The notes below the pieces were generated by a model. It saw nothing but the letters and a program-made list of their open reading frames with translations, was not told the origin of the DNA and did no database searches. Positions 51,626 through 60,711 of a stretch of 64,000 nucleotides of DNA are shown in pieces. Source of the DNA: DASZTU01 sp035547675. GTDB lineage: Bacteria; Pseudomonadota; Alphaproteobacteria; Rhizobiales; Devosiaceae. Where the stretch lies: contig DASZUI010000056.1 of the NCBI GenBank assembly GCA_035547675.1, forward strand, positions 3,094 through 67,093, written 5' to 3'. The number at the start of each line of letters is the position of its first letter. Position 1 is the first letter of the stretch. The translations under genes and the position numbers were made by a program.

Positions 51626-52873
51626 TCAGAAGATATAGTCGTCGATGAAGGCGTTGCGGAACTTGCCGCCCGGATCGAGCCGCTGCAGCAGGGCGCGGAA
51701 ATCCGCGAGGCGCTCATAGCGCGCCTGCACCTCCGCCTTGGGCAGGGTGAAGAGCTTGCCCCAATGCGGCTTCACGTCGAAGGGCCCGAGCTGCGCCTCG
51801 ATCAGCGGCAGCACCTTGGCCACTGCCGGCCAGTCCGGCTTCCAGGTGAAGTGGAAGGCCAGGCTGTCCTGCCGGTAGTTGGGGCTCATCCAGGCCTCGT
51901 CGGCGGCGATGGTGCGGATTTCGGAGACGAAGAGGCAGGGCGCGATCCGGTCCTGGATGGCGCGCAGGGCCTCGATCGCCGCCACCGCATCGGCGCGGGC
52001 CACGAAATATTCCGATTGCAGCTCGGCCCCGGCGCTCGGGGTGAATTCCATGCGGAAATGCGGCAGGCGCTGATACCAGGGCCCGGGCACGCCCAGCTGC
52101 TCGGTCGCCGGCGCCGGATCCATGGAAATCAGCGGGTGATAGGGCCGCTCGGCGGCCCGCGCCCCGAAGAACTCGGCGGGCGCGGCAGGCGCATCGGCGA
52201 GGCCCTTCAGCCAGACCTGGGCGATGCTTTCGCCGGCCCAATGCGTGAACAGGCTGACGCTATAGGCGCTGCCGACGATGGCCTCGTAGTTTTCGACCAG
52301 CATCCCATAGGGCAGGTCGAGATAGACGTTCTGCCGCACTTCGAAGCGCGGCACCAGCTCGAGCGTCGCCCGCGCCACGATCCCGGCGGCTCCGAGCCCG
52401 ACCACGGCCCCATCGAAATCGGCATCGCCGCGCTTCAGCGTGACGATCTCACCCGTCGCCGTCACGATCTCCAGCCCCGAAACGGCAGCCGCAAGATTGC
52501 GATTGCCGATGCCGGAGCCATGCGTCGCCGTCGCACAGGCCCCGGCGACCGAGATATGCGGCAGCGAGGCGAGGTTGGGCAGCGCGAAGCCCTCGGCATC
52601 GAGCAGGGGACAGAGCTGGCCATAGGTGATGCCGCCCTCGACCGTTACCCTGCCTGCCGCCCGGTCGATGCCGAGCACCCGGTCGAGCCGGCCCATCCAA
52701 ACCAGCGCGTCGTCGCTCGCCGCCAGGGTGTTGAAGGAATGCCGCGAGCCCAACGCCCTGAGCTTGCCCGCGCGCCGGACGATCTCCTGCAGTTCATCGA
52801 CGCTCGAGGGGGCATGTACCGCCCGCGCGCCATAGGCGATATTGCCCGCCCAATTGCTCTTCAGCTCGTCCAT
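51626..52873 (-). CDS. aldO: Alditol oxidase (FAD-linked, AldO type)
   Basis: A 415-residue flavoprotein closely resembling Streptomyces alditol oxidase along its whole length (SNWAGNIAYG, ALPNLASLPHISVAG, GAELQSEY, KPHWGKLFTLP, GGKFRNAF). His45 in SRHSFN is the covalent FAD site. Gln285, Glu317, Arg319, Thr342 and Lys372 match the substrate-binding and catalytic residues of AldO. It should oxidise the terminal CH2OH of xylitol or sorbitol with O2, giving H2O2. It is next to frcR and near the polyol operon, which supports polyol use. Confidence 0.85.
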   Translation of the reverse strand: MDELKSNWAGNIAYGARAVHAPSSVDELQEIVRRAGKLRALGSRHSFNTLAASDDALVWMGRLDRVLGIDRAAGRVTVEGGITYGQLCPLLDAEGFALPNLASLPHISVAGACATATHGSGIGNRNLAAAVSGLEIVTATGEIVTLKRGDADFDGAVVGLGAAGIVARATLELVPRFEVRQNVYLDLPYGMLVENYEAIVGSAYSVSLFTHWAGESIAQVWLKGLADAPAAPAEFFGARAAERPYHPLISMDPAPATEQLGVPGPWYQRLPHFRMEFTPSAGAELQSEYFVARADAVAAIEALRAIQDRIAPCLFVSEIRTIAADEAWMSPNYRQDSLAFHFTWKPDWPAVAKVLPLIEAQLGPFDVKPHWGKLFTLPKAEVQARYERLADFRALLQRLDPGGKFRNAFIDDYIF

Positions 52874-52945
52874 CGCACTCCCCCAGGCCCGCCGCTGTTA
52901 GCAGGGCTGGCCGATGGCCGTAAAGATTCGATCGGAACGTGAACT

Positions 52946-54193
52946 CTAGCGCGCGGCGTCGAAATCCTTGAACAGCACTTCGCGGTCCTGGGTGAAATTG
53001 GCGAGCAGCGGCAGCGAAGCCCCGCCTATGGCGCGCGCCGCATTGCCGAGCGACCCCTCGACCAGCTTGAAAGGCGACAGGCCCTGCCGGTTGATGCGGG
53101 CGAGCGCGATGCGCGTCCGCTCGATGATGCGCCGGCGCACCGCGACCGGAAAGGCGCCGTCGATCACCACCGTTTCGACATCGATGACCGCGATGGCCGC
53201 GACGATCGAATAGGCGACGGACCCCGCGACCTCCTCGATCCATTCGTCGAGCGCCGGGCCCAGATCGTTCGCCCAGTCGTCCGGCGATTGCCAGAGCACG
53301 CTGGCGTCGCGCCCTTCGGCCACCAGCTTGCGCTCGAGCACATAGATCGAGGCGACGTTCATCAGCTGCGGCGCGCGCCCGCCGGCCCCCGCGGGCGCCG
53401 GCATCGAGCCGATTGCCGCCGCGTTCTGCGTCCGCCCGGGGAACAGGTGCCCGTTGAGCACCAGCCCGCCGCCGATGAACGAGCCGATGAACAGGTAGAG
53501 ATAGTCGATGAATTCGCCGCCGATCCCGAACATCAGCTCGGCGGCGCAGGCGGCCGTGATGTCGTTGGCGAAATAGACCGGCCAGGGGCAGAGGGCCGCG
53601 ACCTCGCGGCGGATGTCCACCGTGCGCCAGAGCTCCATCTCCTCGCGCGGCGCGCCGATCTCCTCGTGCCAGGTCCACATCTCGTAGGGCGCCCCGATCC
53701 CGAGCCCGGCGATCCTGGCCGCGAGCCCCGGGCGCAGCTCCGCCAGCACCTTCTCGATGCCGTCCGCGGTGAACTGCCGGATCACCGAAAGGGTAGGGTA
53801 GGCATAGGTCTGGTGCAGCGCCGCCAGCCGCCGCCCGGTGAAGTCGATGAGGTAGAGGTCGACGCTGCGCCGCCCGATCTTGAGCCCGAAGGCGAGCGCC
53901 CCCTCGGGGTTGAGCGAATAGGGCACCGAAGGCTGGCCGATCCGGCCGCGCCGCGGCTCGCCCTTGAGCAGCAGCCCGTCGGCGGTCAGCTGGTTGGTGA
54001 TGATCGAAATGGTCTGCGGCGAGAGGCCCGTCAGCCGGGCGATGTCCGCCTTGGGCAATTCGCCGTGGAGCCGGATCAGCGACAGCACCAGGCGCTCGTT
54101 ATAGAGCCGCACGCCGGTCTGGTTGGTGCCGCGGTCCGAGGCCGCCGGCCGGGCAATGGCTCTTCTTTCGTCGACGACGGACACGCTGACCAT
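52946..54193 (-). CDS. frcR: ROK-family repressor, FrcR type
   Basis: A 415-residue ROK regulator: winged helix at about 28-90 (LHGELPKADIARLTGLSPQTISIITNQL), then a ROK kinase-like domain. The sugar-kinase zinc motif is not clear, as in several regulatory ROK proteins. It is divergent from frcB, the arrangement known for FrcR and the fructose transporter in rhizobia. An AT-rich palindrome in the shared region is the likely operator. Confidence 0.87.
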   Translation of the reverse strand: MVSVSVVDERRAIARPAASDRGTNQTGVRLYNERLVLSLIRLHGELPKADIARLTGLSPQTISIITNQLTADGLLLKGEPRRGRIGQPSVPYSLNPEGALAFGLKIGRRSVDLYLIDFTGRRLAALHQTYAYPTLSVIRQFTADGIEKVLAELRPGLAARIAGLGIGAPYEMWTWHEEIGAPREEMELWRTVDIRREVAALCPWPVYFANDITAACAAELMFGIGGEFIDYLYLFIGSFIGGGLVLNGHLFPGRTQNAAAIGSMPAPAGAGGRAPQLMNVASIYVLERKLVAEGRDASVLWQSPDDWANDLGPALDEWIEEVAGSVAYSIVAAIAVIDVETVVIDGAFPVAVRRRIIERTRIALARINRQGLSPFKLVEGSLGNAARAIGGASLPLLANFTQDREVLFKDFDAAR

Positions 54194-54316
54194 CCGATAG
54201 ATGACGCCGGCGCGGCCTGTCGCCCGCCAGCCAGGCGCTTTCTGCCCCGCTGCGCGCCGAAAAGCAAAGCGGGCGCCCGCACGGCCGCGCCTGAGGTTCG
54301 AAACTGTGACCGGAAG

Positions 54317-54348
54317 ATTAATAAATCAACTGGATTAATTTATTGACA
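54317..54348. promoter_or_regulatory. Candidate FrcR operator overlapping the frcB promoter
   Basis: In an otherwise GC-rich 281-base divergent region, an AT-rich inverted repeat AATAAAT/ATTTATT (11 bases apart) is followed at once by TTGACA (54343-54348), a perfect -35 box for frcB. A weak -10 (CTGAAT) lies 17 bases on. AATAAA/TTTATT-type palindromes are typical of ROK regulators. Confidence 0.5.
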
Positions 54349-54474
54349 GAAATCCGACCATAGGGCTGAATTCGGCTCGTGGCGCGCCGGCGGGGAGGCT
54401 GGGTGCGTCATCGTCCGGCAGGGCGCGCAGGGAGGCTGCCGCGGCCGGGCGTCCGTCAACATTGGGAGGACTAC

Positions 54475-55494
54475 ATGGGATTCAGTTTTCTGAAGACCGC
54501 GGCCATGGCTGCGGTTCTCCTGGGCTCGATGACCGCCGGCGCGGCGACGGCCCAGCAGGCGACCGTCGGCCTGATCACCAAGACCGAGACCAACCCGTTC
54601 TTCGTCAAGATGCGCGAAGGCGCCGAAGCCAAGGCCAAGGAGCTCGGCATCAAGCTGATCGCGGCGGCCGGCAAATATGATGGCGACAATGACTCCCAGG
54701 TGGCCGCGATCGAGAACCTGATCTCGGCCGGCGCCAAGGGCTTCGCCATCGTCCCCTCGGATTCCAAGGCCATCGTGCCCACCATCAAGAAGGCGCGCGA
54801 CGCCGGGCTCAAGGTGATCGACCTGGATACCCCGCTCGATCCGATGGACGCCGCCGACGCGACCTTTGCCACCGATAACCGCAAGGCCGGCATGCTGATC
54901 GGCGAATGGGCGGCCAAGACCATGGGCGACAAGGCCAAGGACGCCTCGATCGTCTTCCTCGACCTCGCCACCAACCAGCCGACCGTCGACTATCTGCGCG
55001 ACCAGGGCTTCATGCAGGGCTTCGGCATCGACGTGAAGGACCCCAACAAGTACGGCGACGAGAACGATCCGCGCATCTGCGACCACGAAATCAGCCAGGG
55101 CGACCAGGAAAAGGGCCGCACGGCGATGGAGAACGCGCTGCAGAAGTGCCCCAACGTCAACCTCGTCTATACCATCAACGAGCCTGCCGCGGCCGGCGCC
55201 TGGGAAGCGCTCAAGGCGGTCGGCAAGGATGACGGCTCGGTGATGATCGTCTCGATCGACGGCGGCTGCCCGGGCGTGGCCAATGTCGCGGCCGGCGTGA
55301 TCGGCGCCACCGCGCAGCAATATCCGCTCAAGATGGCCTCCATGGCCATGGAAGCCATCGCGAACGGCAAGATGCCGGAGATCGACCCCAAGGCCGGCTT
55401 CTTCGACACCGGCGCCCAGCTGGTGACCGCCAAGCCGGTCGAGGGCGTGCCCTCGATCTCGGTCGATGAAGGCAAGAAGCTCTGCTGGGGCTGA
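54475..55494 (+). CDS. frcB: Fructose ABC transporter substrate-binding protein
   Basis: A 339-residue periplasmic binding protein very like rhizobial FrcB: after the signal peptide come LITKTETNPFFVKMREGAEA, DGDNDSQVAAIENLI and DTPLDPMDAADATFATDN. It captures fructose (and possibly related pentoses) for import. GGGAGGA precedes the ATG at 54475. First gene of frcBCA; a strong hairpin follows. Confidence 0.9.
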   Translation: MGFSFLKTAAMAAVLLGSMTAGAATAQQATVGLITKTETNPFFVKMREGAEAKAKELGIKLIAAAGKYDGDNDSQVAAIENLISAGAKGFAIVPSDSKAIVPTIKKARDAGLKVIDLDTPLDPMDAADATFATDNRKAGMLIGEWAAKTMGDKAKDASIVFLDLATNQPTVDYLRDQGFMQGFGIDVKDPNKYGDENDPRICDHEISQGDQEKGRTAMENALQKCPNVNLVYTINEPAAAGAWEALKAVGKDDGSVMIVSIDGGCPGVANVAAGVIGATAQQYPLKMASMAMEAIANGKMPEIDPKAGFFDTGAQLVTAKPVEGVPSISVDEGKKLCWG

Positions 55495-55503
55495 TGCTCG
55501 CGT

Positions 55504-55532
55504 CCCGCGGCGCCTTCGCCGGGCGCCGCGGG
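55504..55532 (+). promoter_or_regulatory. Intercistronic hairpin between frcB and frcC
   Basis: CCCGCGGCGCC (55504-55514) and GGCGCCGCGGG (55522-55532) form a perfect 11-bp stem with a 7-base loop, 9 bases after the frcB stop. It probably keeps frcB message abundant relative to frcCA. Confidence 0.7.
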
Positions 55533-55557
55533 CATGGCGCCCTCGGGGAGAGAATGG

Positions 55558-56673
55558 ATGAGTGACGACGCTTCCGGCTCGGCGGTGGCCGAACGTGGAT
55601 TGCAGGGCACCAGCCAGGCGGTGGCGAGCTTCGACGAGCCCGATGCCGGCTTCGTCCGCCGCCTGCAGGGTTTCCTGCACCAATATCCGACGAGCATCCC
55701 CTTCATCGTGCTGCTGCTCGGGGTGATCGTCTTTTCCTTCGCCGCGCCGGGCAAATTCCTCGCCCCGCTCAATCTGAGCGTCGTGGTGCAGCAGGTGACG
55801 ATCATCGCCATCCTCGGCGTGGCGCAGACGCTGGTGATCCTCACCGCCGGCATCGACCTGTCGGTCGGGGCCATCATGATTCTCTGCACCGTGGTCATGG
55901 GGCGCACGGCGGTGGTCTATGGCGTGCCGGTCGCCATCGCCTTTCCCCTCGGCCTGCTTGTAGGGCTTGCCTGCGGCGCGCTCAACGGGCTGATCGTGAC
56001 CATGCTGCGCCTGCCGCCCTTCATCGTGACGCTCGGCACCTGGAGCATCTTCGGCGCACTCAATGTCTGGTATTCCCAGAGCGAGACCATCCGCCAGCAG
56101 GACATGGACGCCAGCGCCCCCTTCCTCGAGGCGACCGGCACATTGATCAAGCCTTTCCAGACCCTGCAATCCTGGGGCATCGAGCTCGGCTTCCTGCGCG
56201 GCTGGGTCTTCACCTGGGGCGCCGTGCTGATGATCGCCGTGGCTGTCGCGGTCTGGTACATGCTGGGCAAGACCGCCTTCGGCCGGCACATCTACGCCAC
56301 GGGCGACGACCCGGATTCGGCCCGCCTCGCCGGCATCTCGACCACCAAGACGCTGATCGCCGTCTATTCGCTCGCCGGCTTGATCTGCGCCATCGCCGCC
56401 TGGGCCTTCATCGGCCGCATCGGCGGCGTCAGCCCGCAGGCCGGCCAGACCTCCAACCTCGATTCGATCACCGCCGTGGTGATCGGCGGCACCAGCCTGT
56501 TCGGCGGGCGCGGCTCGATCGTCGGCACCATCATCGGGGCATTGATCGTGGGCGTCTTCCGCAACGGCCTCGCCCTTTCCGGCCTCGAACTGCTCTGGCA
56601 GGATTTCGCGGTCGGCGTGCTCATCATCGTGGCCGTCACCATCGACCAGTGGATCAGGAAGATTTCCCAATGA
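55558..56673 (+). CDS. frcC: Fructose ABC transporter permease
   Basis: A 371-residue permease of the RbsC type with a cytoplasmic N-terminal tail of about 45 residues and 8-10 transmembrane helices. Typical blocks are ILTAGIDLSVGAIMIL and VVIGGTSLFGGRGSIVGTIIG. ATG at 55558 (MSDDAS) follows GGGGAGAG. It overlaps frcA by the ATGA junction. Confidence 0.9.
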   Translation: MSDDASGSAVAERGLQGTSQAVASFDEPDAGFVRRLQGFLHQYPTSIPFIVLLLGVIVFSFAAPGKFLAPLNLSVVVQQVTIIAILGVAQTLVILTAGIDLSVGAIMILCTVVMGRTAVVYGVPVAIAFPLGLLVGLACGALNGLIVTMLRLPPFIVTLGTWSIFGALNVWYSQSETIRQQDMDASAPFLEATGTLIKPFQTLQSWGIELGFLRGWVFTWGAVLMIAVAVAVWYMLGKTAFGRHIYATGDDPDSARLAGISTTKTLIAVYSLAGLICAIAAWAFIGRIGGVSPQAGQTSNLDSITAVVIGGTSLFGGRGSIVGTIIGALIVGVFRNGLALSGLELLWQDFAVGVLIIVAVTIDQWIRKISQ

Positions 56674-57497
56674 GCGACGAGGTGATCCTAGAGGGCCGCG
56701 GCCTCAACAAGCGCTACGGCAAGGTCGTGGCGCTCGACAATGCCGATTTCGACCTCCGGCGCGGCGAAATCCTCGCCGTGATCGGCGACAACGGCGCCGG
56801 CAAGTCGACGCTCATCAAGGCGCTGTGCGGCGCGGTGATCCCCGACAGCGGCGAAATCCTGCTCGACGGCAAGCCGGTGCATTTCCGCTCGCCCATGGAG
56901 GCGCGGCTCGCCGGCATCGAGACCGTCTATCAGAACCTCGCGCTGAGCCCGGCCCTGAGCATCGCCGACAACATGTTCCTCGGCCGCGAACTGCGCCGGC
57001 CGGACATTTTCGGCAAGCTCTTCCGCGCCCTCGACCGAACCACGATGAACCGCGTCGCCCGCGAGAAGCTGAGCGAACTCGGCCTGATGACCATTCAGAA
57101 CATCAACCAGTCGGTCGAAACGCTCTCCGGCGGCCAGCGCCAGGGCGTGGCGGTGGTGCGTGCCGCCGCCTTCGGCAGCCGCGTGGTCATCATGGACGAG
57201 CCCACCGCGGCGCTCGGCGTCAAGGAAAGCCGGCGCGTGCTGGAGCTGATGCTCGACGTCAAGCGGCGCGGCCTGCCCATCGTGCTCATTTCGCACAACA
57301 TGCCGCATGTCTTCGAGGTGGCCGACCGCATCCATATTCACCGGCTGGGCCGGCGCATCGCCGTGATCGACCCGAAGGAGTTCGCGATGTCGGACGCCGT
57401 GGCGATCATGACTGGCGCCATGCCGCCGCCGCAGGCGGAGGGTGCGCCGCCTTCGCATCATTACCGGGTCGGCGAGGAAATCGCGCGCGAACAATAG
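56670..57497 (+). CDS. frcA: Fructose ABC transporter ATPase
   Basis: A 275-residue single-domain ABC ATPase: GDNGAGKST (39-47), LSGGQRQG, VVIMDEPTAALG. The end SHNMPHVFEVADRIHIHRLGRR matches FrcA closely. The single nucleotide-binding domain (not the tandem form of RbsA) is typical of FrcA. In rhizobia frcK often follows; here an SDR gene takes that place 30 bases on. Confidence 0.92.
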   Translation: MSDEVILEGRGLNKRYGKVVALDNADFDLRRGEILAVIGDNGAGKSTLIKALCGAVIPDSGEILLDGKPVHFRSPMEARLAGIETVYQNLALSPALSIADNMFLGRELRRPDIFGKLFRALDRTTMNRVAREKLSELGLMTIQNINQSVETLSGGQRQGVAVVRAAAFGSRVVIMDEPTAALGVKESRRVLELMLDVKRRGLPIVLISHNMPHVFEVADRIHIHRLGRRIAVIDPKEFAMSDAVAIMTGAMPPPQAEGAPPSHHYRVGEEIAREQ

Positions 57498-57527
57498 CCG
57501 CGGAACGGGTCTTTCGGAGTTTGGCAC

Positions 57528-58307
57528 ATGGATTTGGGGCTGAGGGGCAGGCTCGCCGTCATCACGGGCGGCAGCGCGGGGATTGGGCTGGCGGTGGCGC
57601 GGGGCTTTGCGGCAGAGGGCGCCGATGTGCTCATCGCCGCCCGCCAGGGCGACAGGGCGCTGGCCGCCGCCAAGGACATTGCCGCCCGGCACGGCGTCCG
57701 CGCCGAAGCCGTGGCGGCGGACGTCGCAACGGCGGCCGGCTGCGACGCTGTGATCGCCGCCGCAACCCGCATGGGCGGCGCCGACATCCTGGTCAACAAT
57801 GCCGGCACCGGGTCCAACGAAACCATCGCCGAGGCGGGCGACGACAAATGGCAATATTACTGGGACCTGCATGTGATGGCCGCGGTGCGGCTGGCGCGCG
57901 GACTCGTGCCGCATATGAAGGAGAAGCGGCGCGGCGCCGTCATCCACAACGCCTCGATCTGCGCCGTGCAGCCGCTCTGGTACGAGCCGATCTACAACAC
58001 CACCAAGGCGGCGCTGATGATGTTCTCCAAGACGCTCGCCAATGAGCTGGCGCCGCACAATATCCGCGTCAATACCGTCAATCCCGGGCTGGTCTTGACC
58101 GACGATTGGGTGAAGACGGCCAGGGAAATCGCCGGCGAGAACTGGCAGGCGCATCTGCAGGGGGTGGCCGACGAGGCCGGCGGCCTCAAGCGCTTCGCCA
58201 CGCCGGAGGAACTGGCGGATTTCTTCGTCTTCCTCGCCTCCGAGCGGGCGAGCTATTCGACCGGCTCGGCCTATTTCGTCGATGGCGGCTGGCTGCGCAC
58301 GGTCTGA
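57528..58307 (+). CDS. SDR-family dehydrogenase at the end of the frc operon
   Basis: A 259-residue classical SDR: TGGSAGIG (13-20), NNAG (88-91), catalytic Ser141, Tyr154, Lys158 in YNTTK, and C-terminal FVDGGWLRTV. Thirty bases after frcA and ahead of a terminator, so co-transcribed. It probably interconverts a sugar or polyol carried by the transporter; the substrate is not known. Confidence 0.88.
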   Translation: MDLGLRGRLAVITGGSAGIGLAVARGFAAEGADVLIAARQGDRALAAAKDIAARHGVRAEAVAADVATAAGCDAVIAAATRMGGADILVNNAGTGSNETIAEAGDDKWQYYWDLHVMAAVRLARGLVPHMKEKRRGAVIHNASICAVQPLWYEPIYNTTKAALMMFSKTLANELAPHNIRVNTVNPGLVLTDDWVKTAREIAGENWQAHLQGVADEAGGLKRFATPEELADFFVFLASERASYSTGSAYFVDGGWLRTV

Positions 58308-58312
58308 AAATG

Positions 58313-58348
58313 AAGAGGGCGCTCGACCCTTGCGGGGAGCGCCCTCTT
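58313..58348 (+). terminator. Terminator of the frc operon
   Basis: AAGAGGGCGCTC and GAGCGCCCTCTT form a perfect 12-bp stem with a 12-base loop, 6 bases after the SDR stop. The T-rich part is inside the stem end (CTCTTGCT), so termination is probable but not textbook. Confidence 0.7.
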
Positions 58349-58462
58349 GCTGCGACGAGTCGCGGTCGCCAGGGGAGGAAGCGCCCGCCGACTCTCGTGT
58401 GATGATTAGATGAGGTGGGGGCCGGCGGGTTTCAAGCCCCGTTGCGAGGCTGCCCACAGAAG

Positions 58463-60022
58463 CTATTCGGCCTCGCGGACGATCTGCTCCAGCTCGCGCC
58501 GGTGCCGCTGCATCGCCAGCATCGCGCGATAGTCGCGGTCATGCCGCTCGGGGCCCGGCGCGATGGTCGCGTAGCCCTGGTCCATGGCCGCCGCCGCCTC
58601 GGCCACGCTGCCATAAAGCCCCGCCGCATGGGCCGCCAGCATGGCGCTGCCCAGCAGCATGGCATCGGCGCGGGGCAGCTCGATCGCGGCGCCCGTCGCG
58701 TCGGCATAGAGCTGCCGCAGCAGCGGGCTCTTGACGTGGCCGCCGCCGAGCCGCAGCCGGTCGGTGGCGAAACCATGGGCGCCGAGCGCTTCGAGATTCT
58801 GCCGCACCCCCAGCGCGATCGCCAGCGCCGCGCGCCAATAGAGGCGGGCCAGGCTGTCGAAATCGTCATCCAGCGTCAGCCCCGACATGACGCCGAACGC
58901 GCCGGGCTCGGCGAGCGGCGCCCGGTTGCCGTGGAAATCCGGCAAGATGTGGAGATGCGCCGCGAGCCGCGCGCCCTCCTGCTCGCGCAGCTCGGCGATC
59001 CGCGCGGCAATGGCGGCGTGCCGGTCGGCCGTGGGCTCGCCGCCGGCCGGATGCGCGCGCACCAGATGGTCGAGCAAAGCGCCGGTTGCCGATTGTCCAG
59101 CCTCCAGCAGCCAGAGGCCGGGCAGGATGGCGTCGCGATAGGGCCCCCATATGCCGCGGATCGGTCGCCTGTCCTGCGCCAGCGCCAGGATGGAATTCGA
59201 GGTGCCGGCGATGAGGCAGAGCCGCTCGCCGCTCGCCGCGTCGCCGCCCAGCGCCCCAAGCGCGCCCGCATGTGCGTCGACCAGCCCCGCCGCGACCCGC
59301 GTTGCCGGGGTCAGCCCCAGGGCCGAGGCCGCTTCCGGGGTCAGCGGCCCGAGATCGGCGCCCGGCGGCGTTGGCGCATCGGGGAGGTTCGCCTTGTCGA
59401 TAAGGTCGGCAAGCCCGATGCGGACGAGCAACGCCGTTGGCCAGCCGTCCGCCCAGCCCCATTTGCAGGCCAGCGTCGATTCCGACCGCGCCAGCGACCC
59501 CGATGCCGCATGGGTCAGGAAATCCGCGAGGTCGAAGGCCGCCGTCATCGCCTGCCAGCTCGCCGGCAGGTGCCGCTTCAGCCACATCAGCTTGGGCAAT
59601 TGCATTTCCGGCGACATCACGCCGCCCAGGCTGTCGAGCAGCGCATCGCCGGTGGCCGTGCATTCGGCCGCCTCCGCGATCGCCCGGTGGTCGAGCCAGA
59701 CCACCGTGTCCCAATTGGCGAGCCCGTCCGGCGCCGCGGTGACCCCGGCGCCCTTATCGCCCTGCAGCACCAGCGAACAGGTCGCGTCGAACCCGATGCC
59801 CGCCACGTCCTCAGGTGCGGCGCCGGCCTTGGCGAGCGCAGCCTGCACCGCTTCCCCCACCGCCTGCCAGATCTGGCCTGAATCGTGCTCGGCCTCGCGT
59901 GCCGAGCGGCGGCGCAGCCGGATGGGCTGTTCGGCACGCCCGAGCGATTCACCGCGCGCCGAGAACAGGCCGGCCCGCGCGCTTCCCGTGCCGACATCGA
60001 CGCCGACCAGCAGCTGCCCCAT
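58463..60022 (-). CDS. FGGY-family carbohydrate kinase, D-ribulokinase type
   Basis: A 519-residue kinase. GVDVGTGSARAGLF opens the ATPase fold; GIGFDATCSLV, VVWLDHRA and GGVMSPEMQLPKLMWLK match the FGGY/D-ribulokinase branch (as in the human FGGY protein) more than xylulokinase. GGGHVKSPLLRQL and the glycine-rich AGTSNSILA are nucleotide-site features. It overlaps the HAD gene by one base (TAATG). Last gene of the polyol operon, converting the ketose formed by dehydrogenases to its phosphate. Xylulokinase activity cannot be excluded. Confidence 0.85.
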   Translation of the reverse strand: MGQLLVGVDVGTGSARAGLFSARGESLGRAEQPIRLRRRSAREAEHDSGQIWQAVGEAVQAALAKAGAAPEDVAGIGFDATCSLVLQGDKGAGVTAAPDGLANWDTVVWLDHRAIAEAAECTATGDALLDSLGGVMSPEMQLPKLMWLKRHLPASWQAMTAAFDLADFLTHAASGSLARSESTLACKWGWADGWPTALLVRIGLADLIDKANLPDAPTPPGADLGPLTPEAASALGLTPATRVAAGLVDAHAGALGALGGDAASGERLCLIAGTSNSILALAQDRRPIRGIWGPYRDAILPGLWLLEAGQSATGALLDHLVRAHPAGGEPTADRHAAIAARIAELREQEGARLAAHLHILPDFHGNRAPLAEPGAFGVMSGLTLDDDFDSLARLYWRAALAIALGVRQNLEALGAHGFATDRLRLGGGHVKSPLLRQLYADATGAAIELPRADAMLLGSAMLAAHAAGLYGSVAEAAAAMDQGYATIAPGPERHDRDYRAMLAMQRHRRELEQIVREAE

Positions 60023-60705
60023 TATCCTGCCTTCTGCCTCGCCTGTTCCTCTTCTACTAGACGCGGCAGGTCATTCATATCGTCGAAAACGAGGTCGGGC
60101 TTCAGCGCCTCGATCTGGCCGCGCAGCCCCGCCGGCTCGATATGGCCGCCCCCTGCGAAGGCGAAGACGCGCATCCCCGCCCGCTGCGCCGCCATGATGC
60201 CCGCCGGGCTGTCCTCGATGACGAGGCAATCCTCGGGCAGCACCCCCATGCTGCGCGCCGCGTGCAGGAACAGGTCGGGCGCCGGCTTGCCATGCGCCAC
60301 CATCGCCGCCGAAAAGATCGCCGGCTCGAAGCGGTCGATCAGCCCGGTCAGCGTCAGGCTCACCCGGATGCGTTCCATCTGGCTGGAGGAGGCGACGCAG
60401 ACCGGCAGCTCGATCGCTTCCAGCGCATCGATCAGCCCGGCCATCGGCCGCAGCTCCTGCTCATAAAGCGCATAGAGCCGCATGCGCATCCGCTCCAGCG
60501 CCGCCTCGTCGAGATGGAGCCCATAATCCCGGTTGAGCCCGGCGATGATCGTCGTCAGGCTGCGGCCCAGAAAGCTGCGGAAGCCGATATCGGCATCGAT
60601 GCTGACCCCCTCCGCCGCGATCGCCTCGAGCAGCACGCGCATGGCCAATGGCTCGCTGTCCACGAGCACGCCGTCGCAATCGAAGATGATGAGCCGGAGC
60701 GGCAT
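60022..60705 (-). CDS. HAD-superfamily sugar phosphatase/phosphoglucomutase-like
   Basis: A 227-residue HAD hydrolase: motif I FDCDGVLVDSEPL, motif II VASSS, motif III HGKPAPDLFL, motif IV VIEDSPAGIMAA, with a helical cap at 20-80. HADs of this type dephosphorylate sugar or polyol phosphates and are common in Smo/Mtl polyol clusters. It lies between mtlK and the kinase with short gaps, so co-transcribed. Confidence 0.88.
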   Translation of the reverse strand: MPLRLIIFDCDGVLVDSEPLAMRVLLEAIAAEGVSIDADIGFRSFLGRSLTTIIAGLNRDYGLHLDEAALERMRMRLYALYEQELRPMAGLIDALEAIELPVCVASSSQMERIRVSLTLTGLIDRFEPAIFSAAMVAHGKPAPDLFLHAARSMGVLPEDCLVIEDSPAGIMAAQRAGMRVFAFAGGGHIEPAGLRGQIEALKPDLVFDDMNDLPRLVEEEQARQKAG

Positions 60706-60711
60706 GGGCGC

